Positions 58,301-64,000 of a stretch of 64,000 nt of DNA are shown here, piece after piece. Below the pieces are notes generated by a model. That model was not told the DNA's origin, ran no database searches, and worked only from the letters and a program-made list of their open reading frames with translations. Every line of letters begins with the position of its first letter. Position 1 is the first letter of the stretch. Source of the DNA: Trichobilharzia szidati (taxonomy: Eukaryota; Platyhelminthes; Trematoda; Strigeidida; Schistosomatidae). Location of the stretch: positions 16,688,804 to 16,752,803 of the forward strand of contig OX235277.1 in NCBI GenBank assembly GCA_944472155.2, written 5' to 3'. Made by a program: the position numbers and the translations under genes.

Positions 58301-61300
58301 GTAAAAGCGAATAAGTGAGATTTTCAAGCACACGTCAAAAAATGTAAAGATTCAAGACACGAAAATTTATTTAAGCATATGCGCGAAACGAAATGAAATC
58401 AGTGTCAGAAAGACAAAACTGACGTTGGCAACTTCACTGAATTGATGCCTTAAACGGAAATTAAATACAGTTTACAGATCATGTATCGACTTACATTGAA
58501 TCAATTTTTCGGCTTCTATTTAAAAACGGTGTAGCGAGAGAACCTTTATTTTTTTTGTCTAAGTGATGTGATTCACTCACTAACTTCTCATTATATGGTG
58601 GTGTTTTCAGAATAAAAAAGAACTTGTAATCGCCTTATTCATAAATCTGATGAGAAATGCTGCCGACCGTGGTCTTTTCAAAAGTCGCCCCGTCATCTGA
58701 TGTTGTAATGCCGCTGTGTCTCACAAAGATGTGTGTTATCGCAAGGTAGAAATGCCTATCAATAATGCATAATACGGAGAAAACGGAAGATTTTGTATCA
58801 ATGACGACAAGTTTCGACGACTGATAAATCCCTTTTCCGAATCGCAAACATGATATTCCTAATATAAGTATAAAACTTGGGCACTGTGATAGAGTATAAT
58901 TCCATAATGGATAAGAATTTATTTTTAAATAACACAGTGTAGTACAGTTATATTAACTGATGACGTTTCGAGCACAAACTATTGCTCATAATCATATCAA
59001 GTTACTCACACAACTTCTTTCCTTCATTTTTATACATGTGTGGAATCGACTAGATATTGGAATAAAATTCAATATGAGATAATGTACATTCAGAAATAAT
59101 AGTACGAATGTTATTAATCCATTGCAATTAGATGGGAAATACAACGAGTGTTTTTACAGTCATAATAAGTTGATTGATAGAATGTTTTGATGTGTTTGAA
59201 TGGAAATAGAATACAATTTAAGATTATTTATTATCCGCTTCTGATTTGACTGATGGCGATAATACGAGTGTTATTAATCCATTGCAATTAGATGGGAATT
59301 ACGACGAGTGTTTTTATAGTCATAATAAGTTGATTGTTAGAATGTTATGATGTGCTTGAATGGAAGTAGAATTCTAAGACTATTTATCTTCTTCTGATTT
59401 GACTGGCGGTAATAATATCTTCCATATTTCTGGTATTTGCATTGAGTCACTTCTGTTGCATGTGTTGGGTGTAGACTCGATGAATAAGGATTCCGTAATC
59501 AACCTCTCTTTCCACCTACCTATATTACTTTTTAGAATTTTAACCCTATCCCACCCTATTGTGTGGTTGTTTGTTATTGCGTGAAGTGCAATAGCTGAGC
59601 TTTTTTCTAAATTACTTATCTTTTCAGGGTCAATCATTTTCCCTTTAGCTAAATTCTTATGTTCTGATAATCTGACTATCCCTGACCTACTAGTTTGACC
59701 TATGTAGTTGACTTCACAGTCATTGCAAGGTATTTTATAAATTATATTATTTTGTTTAATGGGGTCCAACGGGTCCTTTAACCTACAAAGTTTGTCTCTG
59801 AGTGATTTTGTTGGTTTGAATGCCACCCTAATTCCTGCTTTATTGAGAATCCTACGTATGGCCTCAGATGTCCCCTCCTTATATGGTATAACAGTAGAAG
59901 ACTTATATTCTCTCTTATTTATGTTATTACTACTAGTTACACAATTATTTTTATTTTGTTTTTGGCCTTTACCGATCTTCTTAATGAATTTTGTAGGATA
60001 GTTATTCACCACCAACGCTTCTTCTATCTGTTTTATTTCGTCATTTAGGTCCTTTTTTGTGCTACTTAGTGCCATTGCTCGGTTTGTCAGACACTTAACT
60101 AAGCCTGCCTAAACAGTTAAAGGATGAGATGAATTAAAGTCTAAATATCTATTAGAATGCGTTGGTTTTCTATAAACACTAGTGTGTAGTTTTCCTTCTT
60201 CTATTCGTTTTATTTTGCAATCTAACATAGCTAATTCTCCTTGCTCATTTTCGGTTTCAAATGTGAATTTTATTCCTTCTACTTGTGAGTTTATATATGT
60301 TAAGAAGCTAGAGATATGTTCTGTTTTTAACACTGTGAAAGTGTCATCCACATATCTCCACCATATTTTTGGAGTAGGATTAAATGTATTAAGTGCCATA
60401 TTTTCCCAGCTGTCCATAAATATATCTGCTACAATAGGGGATATATTTATGGATAGCTGGGAAAATATGGCACTTAATACATTTAATCCTACTCCAAAAA
60501 TATGGTGGAGATATGTGGATGACACTTTCACAGTGTTAAAAACAGAACATATCTCTAGCTTCTTAACATATATAAACTCACAAGTAGAAGGAATAAAATT
60601 CACATTTGAAACCGAAAATGAGCAAGGAGAATTAGCTATGTTAGATTGCAAAATAAAACGAATAGAAGAAGGAAAACTACACACTAGTGTTTATAGAAAA
60701 CCAACGCATTCTAATAGATATTTAGACTTTAATTCATCTCATCCTTTAACTGTTTAGGCAGGCTTAGTTAAGTGTCTGACAAACCGAGCAATGGCACTAA
60801 GTAGCACAAAAAAGGACCTAAATGACGAAATAAAACAGATAGAAGAAGCGTTGGTGGTGAATAACTATCCTACAAAATTCATTAAGAAGATCGGTAAAGG
60901 CCAAAAACAAAATAAAAATAATTGTGTAACTAGTAGTAATAACATAAATAAGAGAGAATATAAGTCTTCTACTGTTATACCATATAAGGAGGGGACATCT
61001 GAGGCCATACGTAGGATTCTCAATAAAGCAGGAATTAGGGTGGCATTCAAACCAACAAAATCACTCAGAGACAAACTTTGTAGGTTAAAGGACCCGTTGG
61101 ACCCCATTAAACAAAATAATATAATTTATAAAATACCTTGCAATGACTGTGAAGTCAACTACATAGGTCAAACTAGTAGGTCAGGGATAGTCAGATTATC
61201 AGAACATAAGAATTTAGCTAAAGGGAAAATGATTGACCCTGAAAAGATAAGTAATTTAGAAAAAAGCTCAGCTATTGCACTTCACGCAATAACAAACAAC

Positions 61301-63055
61301 CACACAATAGGGTGGGATAGGGTTAAAATTCTAAAAAGTAATATAGGTAGGTGGAAAGAGAGGTTGATTACGGAATCCTTATTCATCGAGTCTACACCCA
61401 ACACATGCAACAGAAGTGACTCAATGCAAATACCAGAAATATGGAAGATATTATTACCGCCAGTCAAATCAGAAGAAGATAAATAGTCTTAGAATTCTAC
61501 TTCCATTCAAGCACATCATAACATTCTATCAATCAACTTATTATGACTGTAAAAACACTCGTTGTATTTCCCATCTAATTGCAATGGATTAATAACATTC
61601 GTACTATTATTTCTGAATGTACATTATCTCATATTGAATTTTATTCCAATATCTAGTCGATTCCACACATGTATAAAAATGAAGGAAAGAAGTTGTGTGA
61701 GTAACTTGATATGATTATGAGCAATAGTTTGTGCTCGAAACGTCATCAGTTAATATAACTGTACTACACTGTGTTATTTAAAAATAAATTCTTATCCATT
61801 ATGGTATGATATTCCTAACTTTTTATATCCATGATGATTATTGCTGACATACATTTCTGTAATTACCACATGGAAGTTTTAGATGGAATATTCGATAAAC
61901 ATCACTCACTTATCCTCAACATAGTTTCAGCTATAGAAGATTTATAAGATAAATAATCTAGAAAGTGGTGCATTAATGTTTCATATAGTTCACTGATCAT
62001 ACTTTCAAAGCCTGCCCAAAATTTATACCTAGATTGAATGCCTCTGAATAAATGCACACTGTAAACACAACAGAGTCGCAATTAGTCTGATTGTCAACAT
62101 GAATGACACATCATAGGAGAACGAAGTCGACAAGTGACTTCAGTCATTCATGCACATATTCGTTGTCGTTGTATGCATAATATATATTTTTAAACTGATA
62201 TTGTGGTGCTGTGGTATAGAAAATTTGTGCCAACGAAATATAATTCTCACATATTACAACAGTTCAATACGTTGTAAGCAACATAATAGAATATATCTCT
62301 TTGAACGTTCTGTCTGTTGTTCAAACGGTTATATACTGCATTAATACTACGTATATTTAAACCTTCTATTTCACGTCATTTGATGCTAACCTAAAACATA
62401 CACTCAGGTATTAGTTGAAGAATGCAAACTTAATATATATATATATATATAAAGCGGCTTGATCAATGGGAAATACGCCTGTGCTTCCATGTCTTGCATT
62501 CTGTTGTTTTAATATAAGATTGAATATCATTGTCAAGCAGAAGTGGTCTGAAGTCATCATCAACGTGTCTGTTACATATGTATTCAGTTTGATGTGTCAG
62601 AGTTAACAATTTTTTCGTGTCAGTCTTCGTGAGTTGATCTAGAGTGAATCCAGTCTCAACCTGATAACAAATAGTAATGTCTGGTGAGAAATGAATAATT
62701 ATAATTCAAAACAGTGTTCAACTCACGATCCAATCCACTTCCTACAATGAGGCGTACATAAATGATTGAAATAGATCACAGCACACGCTTTCACTGATTG
62801 TATTTGAAAATACATTGTTTGGCCCATGCATATTTCACGCATTTCTATTCATAACTCATAGATGTATTCCATTTTATTAGGGATTGTCTTTAGTTCTTGA
62901 TTTCAACTATTATTTTAATCAATTATGAAATGGTAAAAGTTTGCGAAAAGTATTAGAGCAATATAAACACTAAGATTGTTGTTATACTCACCATTAACAA
63001 GCACATCGGCAATGAGAAAGCACAGAGAAATAGCTAACAAATGAGTGGAAAACAT
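46307..63055 (-). CDS. Micro-exon gene copy 4, predicted small secreted protein (18 exons, 110 aa)
   Basis: Inverted-arm partner of copy 1, read on the minus strand from 63055 to 46307. Exons are 64, 15, 21, 12, 15, 9, 9, 9, 33, 9, 9, 9, 6, 12, 5, 7, 7 nt and an 82-nt terminal coding segment, totalling 333 nt (110 codons plus stop) with no internal stop. The product has a signal peptide (about residues 1-21) and a charged, probably helical middle (about 28-75). Two cysteines at 76 and 83 lie in a C-L-K-E ... C-L-R-P block, followed by a basic, proline-containing tail. This copy looks better preserved than copy 1. A palindromic Penelope-like element (58863-61805) lies inside the intron between the 21-nt and 12-nt exons, making that intron about 4.3 kb. 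A possible polyadenylation hexamer lies at 46187-46192 (minus strand). Family by architecture only: schistosome MEG-like; no member name assigned. Confidence 0.75.
46530..46536 (-). CDS. Copy 4 second 7-nt micro-exon
   Basis: GGTGTTT with acceptor TTTCCTTTAG and donor GTAAGA; identical to 22787-22793. Confidence 0.65.
47180..47186 (-). CDS. Copy 4 7-nt micro-exon
   Basis: CTCAAGT with acceptor GATTTTGTAG and donor GTATGT; counterpart of 22122-22128. Confidence 0.6.
47365..47369 (-). CDS. Copy 4 5-nt micro-exon
   Basis: AGGAA with acceptor TTGATAG and donor GTAAGT; counterpart of 21938-21942. Confidence 0.6.
48178..48189 (-). CDS. Copy 4 12-nt micro-exon
   Basis: ACTTCTGTCTAA with acceptor TTACGTAAATAG and donor GTAAGT; counterpart of 21393-21404. 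Confidence 0.75.
   Translation of the reverse strand, partial: TSV
49109..49114 (-). CDS. Copy 4 6-nt micro-exon
   Basis: ATAAAG with acceptor CATTTTTCAATACAG and donor GTAAGT; counterpart of 20664-20669. Open in phase 1. Confidence 0.62.
50046..50054 (-). CDS. Copy 4 9-nt micro-exon
   Basis: AAGAAGTCG with acceptor TTCATTAAATAG and donor GTGAGT; counterpart of 19648-19656. Confidence 0.75.
50371..50379 (-). CDS. Copy 4 9-nt micro-exon
   Basis: AATTAACTG with acceptor CATTGTTGCTCAG and donor GTGAGT; identical to 19338-19346. Confidence 0.8.
50675..50683 (-). CDS. Copy 4 9-nt micro-exon
   Basis: GGAGAGCCG with acceptor TTTTCACTTGAAG and donor GTGAGT; counterpart of 19036-19044. Confidence 0.75.
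51764..51796 (-). CDS. Copy 4 33-nt exon
   Basis: Acceptor GTATTCACAG, 33 nt, donor GTGAGA; counterpart of the 39-nt exon 17541-17579, two codons shorter. Reads Q-G-I-T-Q-K-I-D-R-A after the split codon. Confidence 0.78.
52199..52207 (-). CDS. Copy 4 9-nt micro-exon
   Basis: GAGAAGATC with acceptor TTGTTTTAATATAG and donor GTAAGT; counterpart of 17114-17122. Confidence 0.75.
52837..52845 (-). CDS. Copy 4 9-nt micro-exon
   Basis: AACTCATGA with acceptor TGAATGTCAG and donor GTAAGT; counterpart of 16468-16476. Weak pyrimidine tract. Confidence 0.55.
   Translation of the reverse strand, partial: NS
53585..53593 (-). CDS. Copy 4 9-nt micro-exon
   Basis: ACTTGGAAG with acceptor TTATACGCAG and donor GTAAGT; identical to 15721-15729. 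Confidence 0.77.
54410..54424 (-). CDS. Copy 4 15-nt micro-exon
   Basis: CCACTGTTCGAATAA with acceptor GATATCTACAG and donor GTAAGA; counterpart of 14879-14893. Confidence 0.75.
   Translation of the reverse strand, partial: PLFE
56677..57472. repeat. Inverted repeat of PLE-tail-related sequence (tail to tail)
   Basis: 56677-57015 and 57121-57472 are near-perfect reverse complements around a spacer of about 105 bp. Both contain the CTCGAAACRTCATCAGT motif found at PLE tails. The left inverted-repeat arm (11770-12140) has only one of the two, so the second was added in the right arm alone. Confidence 0.6.
57595..57606 (-). CDS. Copy 4 12-nt micro-exon
   Basis: GTCTAAAAGAAA with acceptor TGTTCTTTCCAG and donor GTGAGC; counterpart of 11647-11658. 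Confidence 0.73.
59380..60075 (-). pseudogene. PLE linker and GIY-YIG endonuclease, left arm
   Basis: Same 231-codon translation as 60791-61486, on the minus strand. Confidence 0.85.
60109..60428 (-). pseudogene. PLE reverse transcriptase C-terminal fragment, left arm
   Basis: Mirror image of 60441-60757 on the minus strand, with the same Y-V-D-D box and the same terminal TAG. A longer ORF drawn across the centre reads through the spacer and is an artefact of the palindrome. Confidence 0.8.
60441..60757 (+). pseudogene. PLE reverse transcriptase C-terminal fragment, right arm
   Basis: Begins at the palindrome centre and reads W-W-R-Y-V-D-D-T-F, the RT catalytic box, then the thumb-like region to a TAG at 60755-60757. 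The N-terminal RT motifs are absent, so it cannot be active. The frame continues past the TAG into the endonuclease ORF, so this is a nonsense mutation in one RT-EN reading frame. Confidence 0.8.
60791..61486 (+). pseudogene. PLE linker and GIY-YIG endonuclease, right arm
   Basis: 231 codons in the same frame as the upstream RT fragment, 11 codons after its stop. N-terminal third is the RT/EN linker (N-Y-P-T-K-F-I). The endonuclease is recognised by I-I-Y-K-I-P-C and Y-I-G-Q-T-S-R, with a downstream S-E-H-K and a W-D motif. Open throughout, but detached from a full RT. Confidence 0.85.
61910..61930 (-). CDS. Copy 4 21-nt micro-exon
   Basis: Acceptor ATCTTCTATAG, 21 nt, donor GTGAGT; counterpart of 10154-10174. 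It lies 92 nt beyond the right edge of the palindromic PLE. Confidence 0.78.
62727..62741 (-). CDS. Copy 4 exon 2, 15-nt micro-exon
   Basis: GAAGTGGATTGGATC with acceptor CTCATTGTAG and donor GTGAGT. The single substitution relative to the other copies is synonymous in phase 1 (Gly). Confidence 0.85.
62992..63055 (-). CDS. Copy 4 exon 1: signal-peptide exon
   Basis: 64 nt from ATG (63055-63053) to a GTGAGT donor at 62991. It encodes M-F-S-T-H and a hydrophobic core ending L-V-N. Same length and phase 1 end as the other three copies. Confidence 0.85.
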
Positions 63056-63093
63056 GTTTCGTCTCGAAGAGAGAGAAATGATCAAAGTCCTCT

Positions 63094-63126
63094 CTTAAAT
63101 AGGTGTTCTCAGGTTAAGCAACCAAT
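63094..63126 (-). promoter_or_regulatory. Copy 4 core promoter
   Basis: Minus strand ATTGG (63126-63122) and TATTTAAG (63101-63094) upstream of the ATG at 63055. Confidence 0.6.
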
Positions 63127-63574
63127 AAAATTTCAGCTTTCAACAGAAAGCAGATTTTATCAAAACAAATCAGTCTTTCATCATTACACAAAGCAAATTG
63201 TCAGAATGTTGTTTAGAAATGTCATTTGCTACATCTTTGACTTTCATCTTGCTCATGTTTAGTTACTATTTTTACAATCAGTCTGAAAGCAATCACTTCA
63301 ACACGAAACAATAAAGAAGTTAGGCAGAAAGATGTTATGGTAATATATTTGTTTCATTATCGTGTGAGTACAAAATGACGTCTTACACAAAATAGAAAGT
63401 TCTATGCAAATAGAGCGTACAGAAGCATGTGATTTTGTTTACCTTAGAACATCAAAATGTTGTATACCATCGATGAAATATTGCTGTGACTTGTAATCTC
63501 GTTCAGTCTTCACATCATGAGCAGAGCTTCCTATTAGGCTTTATTAAGCAACATAAACATACTGTGAATTGTTG

Positions 63575-64000
63575 GTATTAGATGAATGGAGGCAATCGTC
63601 AGGAAGCCTTGGACATAGGTTTCGTGCTAGCAAGCACTCCTCAGCAAAGGCGTATCTGCAACCTTGCCGGAACTGATCTCCCTTCTGAGATTTGAACTCG
63701 CGTCACCCAGTGCTGCAGTAAGAGACGTTACTACTGAGCTATTCAGGCTCGCGATTGACCTTCTATAGGACTGTTTTGGATTTATTTGGTTGCGCAGTAA
63801 CCAGTGTAATGTGTCTATTCTTATCTTTGGTGCAGACTGAATTTTATCAGTCATGTTTGCCATACGGCCAACATGCTAGGCGGCTCACCATGACGGTGCA
63901 TTTTGAATTGTTGGCATAAGATGATTGGAGGCAATCGGCAGGAAGCCTTCGACCTAGATTTCGTGCTAGTTGGAAATCATTAGCAAGGCGAATCTGCAAC
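63575..64000. repeat. Tandem tRNA-derived repeat, period about 343 bp
   Basis: GGAGGCAATCG...CAGGAAGCCTT occurs at about 63588 and again at about 63931. Between them the minus strand shows TAGCTCAGTAGT and GAGTTCAAATC (A- and B-box like) near 63740-63680. The second unit runs off the window. The 78-codon ORF here is not a gene. Confidence 0.55.

Larger units (their letters stand above)
58863..61805. mobile_element. Palindromic (head-to-head) Penelope-like element insertion
   Basis: The 13-bp target duplication ATGATATTCCTAA lies at 58850-58862 and 61806-61818; copy 1 (10243-10270) shows the unoccupied site. Inside are two 5'-truncated copies pointing away from each other, joined at a 12-nt spacer (60429-60440). 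Each carries the end of an RT (Y-V-D-D) and a GIY-YIG endonuclease, the pairing that defines Penelope-like elements. Inner arms (about 59270-60428 and 60441-61600) appear identical. The left arm has an additional, more diverged 160-bp tandem segment (59100-59263 versus 59264-59420). It sits in an intron of gene copy 4. Confidence 0.85.

Noticed and set aside
58930..58990. Possible hammerhead ribozyme at the PLE tail (CTGATGA and, on the other strand, GAAAC)
   Set aside because: The bases around CTGATGA do not allow a stem I with a legal cleavage triplet, and no GAAA follows at the right place to close stems II and III on the same strand.
60182..60757. 191-codon ORFs on both strands crossing the PLE centre
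   Set aside because: They read through the palindrome axis, so their N-terminal halves are antisense to the real RT fragment.

Overview
The window looks like schistosome (blood fluke) genomic DNA: AT-rich, intron-dominated, crowded with retroelement debris and tRNA-derived repeats, and carrying what reads as a micro-exon gene (MEG) locus. That organism call is inference from repeat style and gene architecture, not from a database match. Almost no ordinary long ORFs exist; the only long one (26352-31259) belongs to an LTR retrotransposon.

The main content is a family of small predicted secreted proteins encoded by micro-exons and arranged in a large inverted duplication. Copy 1 (+, 8973-23034) and copy 4 (-, 63055-46307) each have a 64-nt first exon coding a signal peptide, behind a conserved CCAAT/TATA promoter. 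This is followed by a chain of 5- to 39-nt exons and a terminal exon. I found the exons by matching splice acceptor/short exon/splice donor triplets that recur at corresponding places in the two arms. Joined in order they give uninterrupted ORFs of 115 and 110 codons, which is the strongest internal test. Copies 2 (+, 37193) and 3 (-, 39843) keep promoter, signal exon and 15-nt exon but have lost the micro-exon body.

Layout. 1-4840: block A1 (intergenic, with a candidate alternative terminal exon at 118-204). 4841-8480: Penelope-like element (PLE) debris. 8480-23034: gene copy 1. 23035-35400: gene 3' flank and block A2, a direct repeat of A1, interrupted by a near-pristine 6.4-kb BEL/Pao LTR retrotransposon (25899-32322, 5-bp target duplication). 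35400-36680: unexplained spacer. 36680-38083: truncated copy 2. 38084-39400: centre of the inverted repeat. 39400-40060: truncated copy 3 (minus). 40060-44900: inverted block A3, with a tRNA-derived SINE at 40345-40560. 44900-63530: gene copy 4 on the minus strand, one intron of which holds a palindromic PLE insertion (58863-61805, 13-bp target duplication). 63575-64000: tRNA-derived repeat in tandem.

By eye the two long arms (about 8480-38080 and 63530-39400, ignoring insertions) differ at roughly a fifth of positions. A1 and A2 are closer (roughly nine tenths identical), and the promoter/exon-1/exon-2 segments of copies 2 and 3 are almost identical, suggesting gene conversion. SINE and transposon presence/absence orders the events: inverted duplication first, then the A1/A2 tandem duplication, then the BEL and palindromic PLE insertions.
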